Below, piece after piece: positions 1-14,400 of a stretch of DNA of 64,000 nucleotides. Source of the stretch: Axinella damicornis (taxonomy: Eukaryota > Porifera > Demospongiae > Axinellida > Axinellidae); contig OZ007506.1 in assembly GCA_963931865.1 (NCBI GenBank), positions 6,052,696-6,116,695 of the forward strand. The letters run 5' to 3'. A program made the translations under genes and the position numbers. The notes beneath the pieces are model-generated. The model did not search any database and was not told the DNA's origin. It saw only the letters and a list, made by a program, of their open reading frames with translations. Numbering within the stretch: position 1 is the stretch's first letter; every line of letters begins with the position of its first letter.

Positions 1-179
1 CTCCCATCCCTCCCCCTCCTCCAATTCCTTCACCTCTTCCCATTCCCCACCTCATCCCATTCCTGCACCTCTTCCATTCCTCTACCTCCTCCCATCCCAT
101 CTACCTTGGAGTACCTCCTCCACTTTCTCTCCCTTACTCGATCTCCTTCCCCCCCTTCCTCTCCTCTCCTTCTCCACAG

Positions 180-348
180 GATGGTGTGGGTGTTCACCAA
201 TACCAAAATGTGGGCATACCCTTTCCTTAACAAGATGCCTCCTCCCCTCATCTCACTGTTCTTTGTGGGGTGCTTCTTTGTGGGACTGGGGATGTACCTC
301 CTGGGAAAGAAAGTTGCATACTTGTGGTGGGGAGGTGAGTATAACTAA
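180..348 (+). CDS. 3' exon of an unidentified membrane protein (partial)
   Basis: The exon follows a pyrimidine-rich acceptor ending CCACAG at 174-179 and stays open to a TAA at 346-348. It could instead be spliced at the GTGAGT donor at 335. The peptide contains KMPPPLIS followed by a hydrophobic, probably membrane-spanning stretch (LFFVGCFFVGLGMYLLG) and a short aromatic/basic tail. Upstream exons lie outside the window, so neither length nor topology can be judged. I do not recognise the family and give no function. The preceding 170 bases are C/T-rich intron-like sequence. Confidence 0.45.
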
Positions 349-1117
349 GGATTGACCAATAAGAGGGTCACATTCAGCGTCTAAACAGGAAATGTACGCC
401 TGGAAGAGTAAGGAGATCGACATTTAATTTCATGCTCTTTTACCATGCAGCACGTCACAGATTCTTGGATGAACAGGCCGTGTAGTCCAGTAAAGTACAT
501 GAACTTGATACTTTTGCATAGACATTTAATTTTCTTGAATCTCTAGTATTCTCTACCTGTGCATTTGCATGGGGCAAACTAGCATCTTATTTTTATTACT
601 AAGACCATACTTAGAGCTACAACTGAGGTCACAGTTAACCCCATACAGGTTAGTGGATGTTTCACCAAGGTCACTGGAACACCTATCCTCGATCGTTCTC
701 ATGCAGGCCCCATCATATAATTATGTGCATCACATTGATATCATGCACTTATAGTGGGAGGTTAAGCTGTTGGTCCTAAAGGGCCTCTAGGCCCCATACC
801 CATGCAGTGTTATGGTAAGTCCTCAGGGGTATTACAAGGGGTGTCACTCTGCACCTTACTTGGAGCCAGAAAATATGATAGGGGGTGCGATACTGCAAGT
901 GGATGACGAAAAGCTGGGCAGAGAATTAGTTGACCATCAAGTGCATGCGTCAATAAGTTGCTGTAAGTTAGACAGCCATGCAACTGCGCTCCATCTGGTG
1001 CTGGTCGGACATGTCAGACTAATAGTAGACAAGGCGAAGGGGCGTGTGCAACTCGTCCCAGTCCCATTCCGAAGATCTCAAGAAAAACAAGCTGGTCGTG
1101 GTATGTGGAGGTAGCTG
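349..1117. other. Intergenic stretch before TRAPPC9
   Basis: No recognisable gene is seen. A 100-codon ORF at 812-1114 (+) has no familiar motif and no credible splice context. The 5' UTR and promoter of the next gene presumably lie here, but no specific element can be named. Confidence 0.4.
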
Positions 1118-2102
1118 ATGTCGCTGGTGGATTTTACCCAAGAGGCTGCCGATCACGGCTGCCTCAACATAGCCGTGATGGCTGTGGGCGAGGCGATCGA
1201 GCCGCTCTACGCTGCCGTGATGGATCAGCTGTCCTCGCTGCCACCCATCCCGCTACAGGATCCTAGCTTAGCAACGTCTACGGTGGTGGTCTTCCCACGC
1301 TTTCTCCCTGTCCAGACGCTCCCCAGGTGGGCAACGGACAGCCCGAGGTGGAAAGAATTTGCAGCGCATAAACAGGTGATTTGTTAGAGCTGTCTATTTT
1401 TGTAGTGGCTGTGTTAAACTTGGAACATAGGTACAGGTACTGGTGCTTGGGGGATAATTTGTCCCAACCCCTGTACCTGATGATCCCTATCCATATCCCA
1501 GGTGCTTGGTGTGTTGGTCGTGACTCAATGCCTTGATGTGGACGACCTAACCAGCGTCATGGTGGACTTCAAGGAGGCCTGTGCTCCATTCCAGCAGACG
1601 CTGTGTGACTCCAGATGCATCATTTACGGACCAAAGAAGGATCTGGAGAAAGCCGTGGACACTCGGAAGGGATACTGCCTTATTGACTGCAATGTCGACC
1701 ATGAAGCCTTCACAAAAGAGGATGTGAAGATTGAGGATCTCTCTGAGGCCATGACTGACTTCTCCCTGAAGATCTACATCACACTGAAGTCACGCATCAC
1801 GGTTGTGCACCGCTCTGATGCTGACAGCCTGAGGCTGAGGTCACCATTTGAGGGGAAGGAGGGGGCACAGGAACACGAGGAAGTAGCGCAGGACTCGAGG
1901 TACAGCAGTAACAGCACCCACCCCCTCCCCTTGCTTTGCACATACTACACACACATGCCCATAGCCTCGTTCCCAGGCCATTCCCACCGCCGGTATACTG
2001 GCGGTGGAAACGGCCTGGGAATGAGGCAACATGCACACACACACACACACACACCACACACACGCACACCACACACACCCACACACACACACACCACACA
2101 CA

Positions 2103-2133
<31 letters not shown>

Positions 2134-2294
2134 CACATGCCCTCTGCCCCCATACCACCTCCACTCTTTCTTGTTAGCCAGACTCCATTATGTAAACTCC
2201 CCAGTGGTAGATGGTTTACCTACCAAATGCAAACTTGCACAGTTAACAATCCTAGCCCTGAACATGTAAGTGTACGTATACAAGGGGGAGGGGT

Positions 2295-2333
<39 letters not shown>

Positions 2334-5300
2334 CTACTTATGTGCTCTTGACATATAACAATATCTGTTGCAGTTGGCAGTTGATCGCTAATGATTGCAA
2401 TTCAAAGAATTCATTTACTTTTAAGCATGTGCTTATCAGTCAATAATTGCATGGAGGTGATTCTTGAAGGAAGTTAGTTGTAGCCAGCAGCTGAATGCTC
2501 TGTAGTGGCAGCAGAAGGCAGTTCAGTTGGGGAGGGGCATATCAGTCAACAGTGCATGCATATAAACAAGCAGTTGCTGGTGGGGCGTGCATCATCTATG
2601 CAGATCAGGAGCTGTAGCTACCCTTCAGCTGCAGTCCAGGGGGTTGCTATGGCTTCAGGATTGGTGACATGCATTGTGTGGTACTGCTGACCTAACAACA
2701 GAAGCCCAGCATCACCCTCTTCACCTGCTTGGGAACATTCATGTACACCTTGGTAGATGGTATGATGACATTCACAAGTAGCATACATGTAGCTCCCTTC
2801 GCTCGCTCACTTCGGCCATCACACTTGGTAGCAGTCCCATATTTATGTGCTGAGTCAGCAGTCTTTGCTTTTGGGTAGATGGTTCACATTCCATTACCCA
2901 TCAGTGTTTCATTTAGAAAATTGGTCAATTGATGGAGGATGAAATTGAAGCGTGGTGAAGTACAGGGGAGGGGGGGGGGGGGGGGGGGCGGCATGAGTTG
3001 CCTTGCACGCATAATTTTTCTTACAGGGGCCAGGGAGGCAGCAAAGATTCAATGGGTGAAAAATGAAACCCTGCCGGTTACTACTTGGTAATTATCGTGT
3101 GAATGACTTAGTCAAAGCTGCTGCTCTATAGCCTCCAGGTTGTGCATCTGCCTACCGCTTGAATTTAAATGCATCCTGTAAGGAATGTAACCGTTTGTAA
3201 TAACATCACACATATGGGAAATGCTGCATAATTTGGCCTCGTCCTTTTTGAACATTTTGTTCAGGCCTGAGTACAAGGCTATTATCACATGCATGTAACT
3301 CAATTGTCACATGATTCTCCCCCTCTGTCACATGACCCCCCCCCAGGCACCTGAGTCGAAATAACAGGAATGGTAGGATTAATAAGCACCTGGGAGACCT
3401 CTATCTACTCTGTGGACAACTGCAAGAGGCAAATGCCCACTACGGCCTCGCGGCCAACATCCTGAAGAACAACAGGGACTTCCTCTGGTTGGGTGCAGCG
3501 TACGAGGGGCAGAGCGTGACGGCGGTCGTCATGAAGAAGTGTGAAGAGGTGCTAGGACAGAAGGCCCAAGGCACCATACCACAATTCCGTAGCCCCCTTG
3601 TTCACTTGTTCAAGGTGAGGCGTGTTCAGGCATCCAATAGGTAGTACTACAGGTGCTCTTGATGTCGTGCACTCACCTGTGGTAGGCATCGGCTTTGCCT
3701 AGTATAGGCTGTACTTTGATTGTGATACTGTCTTCTCCACTTTCCCTTGCTCCCTCACTCCCTCCTCCTCTTGCCCTCCCTCTCCCTCTTCCCTTCCCCC
3801 CTCCTTTTCTAGGGTGGTGCAGGCTCACGGATGTCCATCAAGTCCAGTGCAGGCAGCGGTTCCCGCACTAGTCACACCTTGGGCAAGAGGTGGGGCTCAG
3901 AGAAGAGCAGCTTGAGTGAGCGTAAGACGGTAACACTCCCCGTGAGAGCCATGAGGTACAGCTCTGTCCGGCAGCAGGCAAAGAGTCCCTCCCCTCCTGA
4001 GATTGTGGATGAGGATGGTGAGCGCTATACTGAGTATAGTACGTGTTGCATACCTAGAGGTCACATGGCAGTCACATGTCAGTTATGTGAAGGTGCATCA
4101 CATAACAGTCACATGATTCCTCCTCTTAGGTGTGGATGCAGTAGTGCGCCAGGAGTCAATGAGCAACTTCATTGATGGGAGCAGCGGAGAGGAGGGTGGA
4201 GAGGGGGAGGAGGAAGACGAGGAAGAAGAGGAGGCAGACCTCTTCATTGATGAACAGCTACTGCAGAAAGACTTCATTGTGGACAAATACTCTCTTGCCA
4301 ATTTCTACTACAACAAGGTGGGAGGGACAGGTCATGTGACATGTTCAAGCAATGTGATTGGCCAGTTGGATCATGTTTTGATAGCAATAACAAGTGTTCA
4401 GTTTGTGCTGACCAAGCTGCACGCTTTTGGGCAAATGGTTCACAATTAAAATTTCCACTGTGTTGGTCAAAGTTTTGATATCCAGCATTGAAACATTCCT
4501 GTTAGATGACGATGCAAAGCACTTAGTAAAGCACTTAGTGGGTTGTGTGTTGTGTAACTGCCTGTCGTGTTCTCCATTTGTGAGTAGAGGCAGTTTACAT
4601 GCAAGACATACACACATTACAACTGGCCAAAATCAATTGTTTATAAGGTACTTGTGGGAAAGTAATTGCAAAACAATAGTTGAAATCTCCATAGGAACAG
4701 TTGGACTAACTGAACAATTTCAGTGACTAATTTCTCCTGTCCCCCTCATCTCCCCGTCCCCGTCCCCCTCCTCTCCCCTTCCCCCTCCTCCTCCCCCTCC
4801 TCCTCCCCCTCGTGTCTCCCCTCCCTCATCCCTTCTAGGCTGGTGCACTGGGAACAGTTGCTCTCATTGAGTCTTTCCTCAAGTTTTCCAAGTATCTTGT
4901 CAGTCAAAAGGTATCCATGTACTACTTTCCCCAAGAAGGGTACTTACCAGGGAACTCCCCTCCTCTTCCTGCCGATTCCTTTAGTGTTCCGATTGGAATG
5001 CTGTTTAATGGGGTCGTATTTCTTTCCCTGTCAGCTTTGCACTGCAACACTGCAGCTGTTGCTAGTATGTGTGATGTTTGTAGTACAAGATGCCAACCTG
5101 AGAGTAGTTGGACTTCATCGTTAGTCTCTAGTAATCTGTAGTATTCCCTAGTAATCCCTAGTATTCCCTAGTAATCTCTAGTATTCCCTAGTAATCTCTA
5201 GTATTCCCTAGTAATCCCTAGTATTCCCTAGTAATCCCTAGTATTCCCTAGTAATCTGTAGTATTCCCTAGTAATCCCTAGTATTCCCTAGTAATCCCTA

Positions 5301-7212
5301 GTATTCCCTAGTAATCTGTAGTATTCCCTAGTAATCTCTGTAACAACATCGTTAGTCAGTGTAGCACTGAGCTGACCAATAGAAAGTGATGGTGGGAGTG
5401 GGCCCTGTGAATATAGCCTGCAGTCTTCTGGGGACATCCCAGAAAGTTTTGAGCCTTGTGAGAGTGGATTTGAGGCATTCTGAGCCAGTTTTGGGGTCCT
5501 GGTAGCTGTGTCAGAGTCCGATTCTCGGCTAGTTGCCCAGCTGAAAATGATCCTAGCATGAGGAGGTATGATGCAGTGTTGGTGACACTCCAATGGAGGA
5601 AACGATATAAGAATGAAGAAGACTTACTCCAGCGGACACTGGAAGTAACACCTGAATACAGTTATTGTTCTCCTGGTACAAAGTACATGTACACTGACTG
5701 CTGGCTCACACTAGGCAGATTTTTTTTTATTGGGTTGGGGGTGGGGGGAACCTGGCTTGTGGATTAATATCAACGATACCCTGAGTTGCCTTTTCCCCAA
5801 TTAATGCCATGACTTGGCAAATGCAAATCTACTAATTACTCTGTTTACCAAGCAACAACTCTAATCTTGAATGGTTGATTCCCGTATTTAATGGAACATA
5901 ATGGAACAGATCTGTCATACAGGATTAAAGTTGACCAGGTTGAGGGAAAATGTTTCCACCACAGCTCTTACATTGTTGTGGTGTTGTGTCATGTGACAGT
6001 CATGTGAGATTCACTTCTCCAATTACACTGGACCTAATCACAGACATTGCAGAGATTAATTATAGCTACTATAATATGTCATGTGATAGTCATGTGAGTC
6101 GATTGTACCGTTCCTCCCTCAGCGTTACGCAGTGGCCTCTGAGACTCTACAGCGAATGATTAGAATCAATCCTGGCTGTATCACCGCCCAAGACAAGGTA
6201 CAGCTCATTCTGTGCATGTTTGTGGTGTGAGGGGGAGTCTCAGGGGGGATTCCCATGGTGATTCCCAGGGACTTCCCCTTAATTTCAGTAATGAACAGTA
6301 ACTCACACTGTCCCAATGTTCCCAAGGACACAGCTGGCAATGCTAGACATCACTGGCTAACCTGATTGTGAAAATAGCCATAATTAGTTTTGTTCCAGCA
6401 TCAATACATTAAGAGTTCTCAATGTTGGTGTGGGAAATCTGGCGGCGGCATGCCTTGCAAGTGGGTGTATTCCCGAGCCCGATACGAACAATTTTGTTCC
6501 AGTATCAATTCTCTGCGTCTGTGTGTCGTATGTCAGAAGTTTGGTGAATGTGTGACTTTGTACTTACGTGTTGGCCTCGACCCCATGTGTCATGTAAAGG
6601 GCATGGCATCTTCTTTTGGATACAGCCAGTACAAGACAGTACGTCTTAGACTCAGTGCTAATGCTCTTCACCAGAGATGCTATACACTAGTACTAGGCTG
6701 TCGATGAGACAGAGTAATGTGCTAGCTGGACTCATGCGGATGCAGTAAGGGAGGTGAGAGCTCGCGAGGTCCTGTGCACAGTACAGAGGGCCACTCGGTG
6801 CCGGACTCATGCAGACTCAATGGGGGCAGTAGCTGAAGCAAGTGAAGCTACATGTTCTTGTAGATGTTATAACCAGTTCCACGTACTCGATTTTGACATG
6901 AACAGCGGAAACTGCCAAGTTGCTAACCAAAACTCTACATTCTCATGAACAGATTATTTACTCTAAAGGGTTTAGATAAGCATTGCTGAATTGTTGTGTA
7001 GCTTAAAGTACAAAGTTCAAGGTTCAAAGTTTGTTTGTTCCTCAGCTGTCGCTGTACCGCACTCTGGCAGCTGTGTATCACTCCATCAACTTCCATCGCA
7101 AGGCAGCACTCTTCACACACTATGCTGCACGGTGGGCCATCGAGATTGCCAAGACTGACCAAGAAAAATACCACGTAAGATCCGCACTACATTTTGGGAC
7201 TCCTCGCCCACC

Positions 7213-7248
<36 letters not shown>

Positions 7249-10200
7249 TGCACACACACACATACACACACATGCACTGCACACACACGCACATAGCCTT
7301 GTTCCTAGGCTCCTCCCTAGCTTTTTGTTGCAAGGCTGGGGAGGAGCCTGGGAACGAGGGCAGGCTACGCACACACACATGCAAACTTACCGAACCACAC
7401 ACATGTACATGCAGATACACACCACACAAACTCACACACGTACATCCACACACCCACACAACACACACACAGGCACATAATCTACTTCAACAGTGTCTGT
7501 CTGGCTACAAGCTCTCTTTGAGCTTAGAGGACCTGTCCAAGTCATCTGCTGGTGAGTGTGTTTCAAGCTGTGTAGAGAAGCAGGCTTTACTGCACACTGT
7601 GGAGGGAACGTATCTCGTACATCTTGGAACATTTTGTCAGTGTACTTTGTCTTCCCTCCAGCTGTACACCTTGGCTGGCCCTCACTGCAGGCCTGCATTC
7701 TGAAGGATTTTGTCTTCCTGGCACGAAGTCTGGATGCCAACATTGATGCCATCAGGTACAGCTAGCTGATGAGGGAGAGAGGGAGGGAGAATTGTTTGTT
7801 TTAGCACTGGTGCAGATACACAACTACACTTATACATTGTCAGTACAAAATCACTGTTCCTCCCATCTTCCTCCCCCTCTCCCTCCACCCACTCACCCCC
7901 TCCCCCACTCCTCTTCCTCCACCCACTCTCCCCTCTCCCTCCACTCCCTCCCCCTCTCCCTCCACCCACTCACCCCCTCCCCCACTCCTCTTCCTCCACC
8001 CACTCTCCCCTCTCCCTCCATTCACTCCCCCTCTCCGTACACCCACTCCTCCCTCTCCATCCACCCACTCCCCCTCTCCCTCCACCCACTCACCCCCTCC
8101 CCCACTCCTCTTCCTCCACCCACTCTCCCCTCTCCCTCCATTCACTCCCCCTCTCCGTACACCCACTCCTCCCTCTCCATCCACCCACTCCCCCTCTCCC
8201 TCCACCCACTCCTCCCACACTCCCCTCTCCCTCCACACACTCCCCCTCTCCCTCCACACACTCCCCCTCTCCCTCCACCCACTCCCCCTGTCCCTCCACA
8301 CACTCCCCGTCTCCCTCCACACACTCCCCCTCTCCCTCCACCCACTCCTCCTCCCCCTCTCCTGCCACCCGCTCCCAGGCACACCTGCTTCCTGCTCCAG
8401 ACGCTGTATCTCCACCTGAGTGACGTCCACCTGGTGGAGATCATTAACATGCTGGAGGACATCGTGAAAGAAGCGCGAGAGGCACAGATGGACAACAAAG
8501 CCGTCATCTGGGACCGCCTGGCTTCCCCTGTATCCCTCTCTGAGTTCCCCTCTGTGTGCTCGTTCATCCCACAACCCCTCGGCCCCGCCCTTGCCCCACA
8601 CCGCCGGGCGGGGTTCACCTCTTCGGACTCAGGCGGCACCTCAACAGTAAACAACTACGCTACAATTACAACAGCAACAGATAAATAACAACAAAAACGC
8701 ATTATAACACCTAATTTGTTTGGCTTCAGTGAGGAATCAAAGTCAGGCTATTGTCGATTCTTGTTTGGACTTTGACCAGTGATAAAACACGACGTTTCAA
8801 CAACTCTTTGGTGATCTTCATCAGCAACATTTCAACAACCCTTTGGCAGTCTTCATCGACAATGTTTCGACAACTCTTTGGCAGGCTTCGTCAACAACAT
8901 TTCGGCAGCTCTTTGGCAGTCTTGATCAACTATGTTTCGACAACTCTTTGGCAGTCTTCGTCAGTTTGATGAAGACTGCCAAAGAGTGGTTGAAGCATCG
9001 AGTTTTGTAATTTTTTCACTGGTGACAGGAATCAATGATGGTCTGTTGATGAACGCCAAAACAATGACCATACTTACCAACGCGTTACCACACATATTAG
9101 ACTAATCGTACAGTGTCTTTGCTCCCTCCAAGAGTGCATGATGACCGCAATGACAATGATGTCATCATGCGCTCCTGCTACCTCACCACAGAGTCCCTTC
9201 ATATACTCGGCACTCTCGGCTCGGAAGAAGAAACAGCGTCCAGAGGTACTTTGGGTACAGGGGGACCCAGCTGAGATCGCCATGGTGATCACTAATCCAC
9301 TCCCTGTGGAGCTGCGGGTGGAGAAGATGGTGAGAGAGGGTTGGAGGGGTCCTGTATATATATGTTATCATGCTGTTAAGTTTTGCAAAGATTATAAACC
9401 TCATACAATACCTGCTACATTGTAGGTGGGACTGTATTTTTACCCCACACACACATGTGCAGCAGGGGTAAAGCAATGCCTTTGTGTCTGTCTGTGTGTC
9501 TGTCGGCAAAAAAAAAAATGCTTCAAGCAGGGTAGCTAAAGCGTTTTCACACATCATACTCAATGCAAAGCAATCAACATAATCATATTGGGACGTTTCT
9601 GTGCCTGGTACAAGTCAAGGCTGTTCTTTTGGCCATCATTTCAGCTATTTCCTAGTATCGGTTTCTTGACTCCGCCCATTTCAAAATTGTACGTGGCATC
9701 ATCAACCAGTACTGGAATGCCAGCACTGTATACCACTGCCCTGAGACTTGTAACTTCACTAATGGAATTCGTTATAATTATTGAAGTGCTGAGACGCTCG
9801 TCGACAGGATGCATTGATTGTTGCTACGTGTACCTAGCAATACACATATGCACCCCACCCTTAGGATAATCATATAGCATGGCAGTCACATGCTGTATGG
9901 CATATACAGCCCCTCACTCTTGGGGCTAGCCTCGTTCCCAGGCCCCATCCGGAATGAGGCTACCTTGGGGCTGTGTCCCTCAGGTTCGGTACTGTACATG
10001 TATAGGCCATACATCGCAAACTGCCGTGCTATATCTATAACATACAGCATCTAGCTAGTACTTGCGCATAATTCTTCCCTTCCTTCCTCCACAGGCCATG
10101 ATCTCGGATGGTGTAAAGGTAGATGCATTCCCCTCCTCCCTCACCCTCCCCGCTCTCTCAGAGCCCCAGCAATTTTTGCTCCTGACCATCCCCATTGAGA

Positions 10201-11451
10201 CGGGGGAGCTGAACGTCCGGGGCTATGAGGCCTCTGTGTTTGGGGTGCACAACAAGTGTATGGTCAAGATTCCAGGTGACTGGCCTGCAGACGTTAATGT
10301 TCTGTGACCAATAGGGTGTGCGGTGGTGCACTGGTAGAGAGTCTCTAGTGCTCAACTCAGGCTCTGTCCTGGGTTTGTTGCCATTAAGCCACTAGGAAGG
10401 AACTGTGTGCATGCAGAGCAGTGGAAGAGAGGATCTTCGTCTGAGGCTTCAGCTGAATTCCAACTGCTTTGATTTATTGCCCCTGAGGGTAACATTACCA
10501 TGATGGTGGCTAACGAGGGCCTGGAGGAGACAGAGCCAAGTTCCCTGCAACTGACGCCCTCTGTAGGATGTGGTGTGAACTATTTCAGGCAAAAATGCCT
10601 TCAAGAACACACTTACTTATATTTTAGGGTAGAGCTTCCCCTCTGTAGGATGTGGTGTGAACTATTTCAGGCAAAAATGCCTTCAAGAACACACTTACTT
10701 ATATTTTAGGGTAGAGCTGAGTCGACTCCTAGGAGAGAGAGAGAAAATGTCCTATGGAATAGTGGAATTCGAACCTTTCTATTAGCAGTCGAATGCTTTA
10801 ACCACTCGGCCACCAGCATGCTTCTCAATCTCTCTCTGCATGTGTGTTCTCACCTCATAGTTACAACCTGGGTAACACATTCCTCCTCTCCAGGTAACCT
10901 GTTGGTACGAGTGGTCCCCCCGCTGCCCCAGCTGAGAGTTAGAACGTTCCCCATGAGAAGAGTGCCAGCACACCCAGAGGGAGAAGGAGGAGGAACACAC
11001 CCTCTGAAAACCCCTCTGAATACCCCTCTGAAGACCCCTCTGGAGAGAAATGACAGCCGTAGGAGCAGTTTGGGAGTGGTGGATAAATTTGAGCTCATGG
11101 ACGGAGAGATGTGAGTTGGCTGGAAGTGGGTGGGGCAATATTGTAAGAGAAATGAGATGTACAATTGGTGTGCTACATGTATATGTGATGTGTTGGATGT
11201 GAGGAGGGATGGTGAGTGATGTGCACACCCTACTCACATACAAACCCTCCCCTCTGCACTCCAACACCTCGCATGCGCACACTCGCTCAACCCCTCCGCT
11301 CCTCCCTCCGCTCCTCCCTCCGCTCCTCCCTCTGCTCCTCCCTCTGTACATGCAGCTGCAAATGTGAATTTCGTTTGGACTGCCTGAGGGATGTGCCAGT
11401 TAAGAATGTCTCTTTCTCAGCGAAGGAATATAGCAGTAAGCACCTCACCCT

Positions 11452-11495
<44 letters not shown>

Positions 11496-14400
11496 ATAGT
11501 ATATGTATACTCACATACACACGCCTACTCACTCAATGTACATGTACACCCACATACAGTGCACACACACGTACCCACACACATACACACACACACACAC
11601 CATTTACACACACACACACACACACACTAACACTTTCACACACATGCACACACACAGAGGACTTTTGCAACTTCTCTTGGAATAAGGATGACATCCATTC
11701 GGTCCTCCCACTCTCTAAGAATGAGGTCGGGAGCTTCCACACAACCATCACCGCCAGAATCCCCTCGTGGCTGCGAGTCAACAATGACATCACAACGAGT
11801 ATTTTACAACCTGCAAACTTTGCGCTTAGCCCCGTCAGACACCAGACAGAGGGCACCCCAGCTATCAGCATCAGAGAAGCCTTCACTCCCACCTCCACCC
11901 CTCCACACCTCACACCCTCCTCCTCCCCCCTCCTCAAGCGGGGAAAGAAACAAAAAGGCCCCCAACTGCTAGCATTTCACAATTCAAAACGGAAAGTCTT
12001 CAACTCTTTATTGCTTCCTGAGGACAGTCATCTCTCTGGTTCTTCGTTGATGGACTCCCTCAGTCTGGAGTACCGTGGCCAGCTTCCAGTGAGACGTGAG
12101 AGCAACACCTTCCCTTCTGTCCTACCAGTACCGGCCAGCAAGCAGGCGAAGGTCACGAGGCGCTCAGTAAGGGGAAGGTCACACAAGAACTCGGCAGATT
12201 TGAACTACGATGATCTGTTTGAGGATCTAGATAAGAGAGCCTCAATCCGTTCCGACCCTGGGAATGTGCCTGCACCATCACGCCATCGACCTACCCGTAA
12301 ACTATTTCCTTCGGAAACCAAGAGCATACCGATTCACAAATCTGAGGCGGTGGCAGTTGGGATGGCCAGCTTGTCCAGTGAGGGAGCTGCCAGCCCTGTG
12401 GACCAAATGGAGCAGCGGATGTCCCGGCTGGAAGCCGAATCTGGAAGAAACTCTTCAGTCAAACACTCTGCAGCGATCAGGGTTGGCTCTGTGAGACCCT
12501 CAAGCAAAAAGGCTGGTGCAATTACGAAGGGGAACATTTCCCTCCCTACTGGGCCCCTCTACAAGGCCGTACCCCGCCCCCCTACACGGAAGAAGGTTGT
12601 GGGCCAGTTTGTGGTGGAGTATTCTGGAGGAGAGGGTGAAAGGGAAGGTTACTATCGCGAGACGGTTGTCAACATCACCGTCTACGTGAAGCCAAGCATC
12701 ATCTTTGAGAAGTTTGATGTCCTGCCAGTAGAGAGGTTAGTGGTTACATGAACATCTACAGTTGCTTGTCCAAGATCCATTTCAATTTTTTTGCGCATGC
12801 GCACTGATGAGAGAGTGCGCAGTGTGCGCCTTCGGCGTTTATTTGGTGTAGCTGTCTTGCCGTAAACGAACGCACAATTGTTCTAACAAACACAGTAATT
12901 TGCAATTCCCAGCCTAGCTTAGGCTTCAAGTGCAAAGGCCGTTTCCATGACCATACTTATGCGCCTGCGCTAATTTCTTGGGACAAGCAACCTGAAATCC
13001 TCAGTATTATTATACTACCAGGAGTGTATGAGCCGCCGGCTCATGCGCTCCTGATACTACAGTACACTACTGTGTTGACTTGGTGATTCACAATTGTTTG
13101 TTTCTTTGCAGCTCAAATGAGCTCTTCCAGTTGATGTTCAACACTCTCAATATCTCAAGACTAAAACTGGAGGTGACCTTTACTGTACTGCAAGGTATGT
13201 AGGATGCTACCGGTTGCCACCAGAAGTTCTAGGGGTGGGAATGTCTCAATGATGACAAGGGTAGGGGGAAAAAAAGAGTAGCCCCGTTCCCAGGCCATCA
13301 CCCAGCTTTTTTGTCGCATGGGAGAGTCTGGGAACGAGGCTAGAGAAAGGGTAAACAAACCTTATGGCACTCAGGAAAGGTCTACAAAGATGTTTGAGTA
13401 GAAAATCACGACACAACGGACTGTGATCATGATTCGTTTCAGAGTTTGAATATTAGCTGCTATTGTTCAGAGACTCTCTCTCTCTCTCTCTCCATTGTTT
13501 GAGTATTAGAATGTTTCAGTACAGCCAACACTGACATGTCCTCATGATAGCAGCTTGTAGCCTTGTTCCCAGGCTCCTCCCTAGCCTTTTGTACAGTATG
13601 CAACAAAAAGCTGGGGAGGAGCTGGGGAGGAGCCTGGGAACGAGGCTAAGCAGCTTGTACAAGGGGAGGTCTCAGGTGGGTGGGCCGAAGGGTGCAAACA
13701 ACATGGCTGTATCTGGGCTTGGCTGTAGAAATGACACTGGGAATGCCATTTCTGTCCTTTTGACCGATAGACTTAGAAACAATCCATCTTGTAGGGACTC
13801 TGTTTCCAGTGATCATGGCCTTTTTTTTTCAGCTATGACAGGTTGGCATTTCCAAGGAGATTGCAAGTTTGTTTATTTCTTTTAAGCTTCTAACTAACTA
13901 AAACTATAACTAAATCATTCCACATAATACAACTATAACTAAACTAATACTCGGATAGCCATACTAAAACAACACTGCATTCCATCAATCTCTTTGTCTG
14001 TTCAGAGGGACTTGCTGAGGGTGGAGGGGTGTCAGAGAAGATGGTGACATTGGATCCAGAAGGGGAAATGAGGGTAGTCCTCTCCTTGAAGCGGTTCATC
14101 TTGCCGGAGTGCCACACTCTTGGCATCAAGAATGAGGTATGGCATAACATGATACACACAGTAAACTACCGGAATTTTCATCATTAAAATATTTTTATCA
14201 CTGCCCAACAATGTCGAATTTTTTTTAAAGTGTGTAGTCAAATAATGAATTTGTCTCTCACTGCCACGTTAAAATGTGAAGACGGCTCTGCTGCGTTACC
14301 TAGTACACGTTGGCGATCTTCCGGAGCCTACAGGATTGCTGTCTTCTGGCCATCCGTGCCCAAGAGTATCGTTGAAGTGAATAATATTTGAAGGCAAGTC

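Noticed and set aside
812..1114. 100-codon ORF upstream of TRAPPC9
   Set aside because: No recognisable motif, no conserved family segment, and the known TRAPPC9 N-terminus begins just after its stop codon.
1936..2358. ORFs rich in His/Thr or Cys/Val across (CA)n tracts
   Set aside because: They are translations of microsatellites and an adjoining hairpin element with no splice or homology support. The same applies at 7187-7480, 11460-11660, 41190-41930 and 46745-47160.
7792..8654. Long proline-rich and glycine/arginine-rich ORFs on both strands
   Set aside because: Only 8379-8646 on the plus strand is a TRAPPC9 exon. The rest is the pyrimidine-rich intron repeat.
10758..10820. Functional tRNA-Ser gene
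   Set aside because: The variable arm and part of the anticodon stem are missing and the T-arm follows directly, so it cannot form a normal tRNA. Treated as a SINE-like head.
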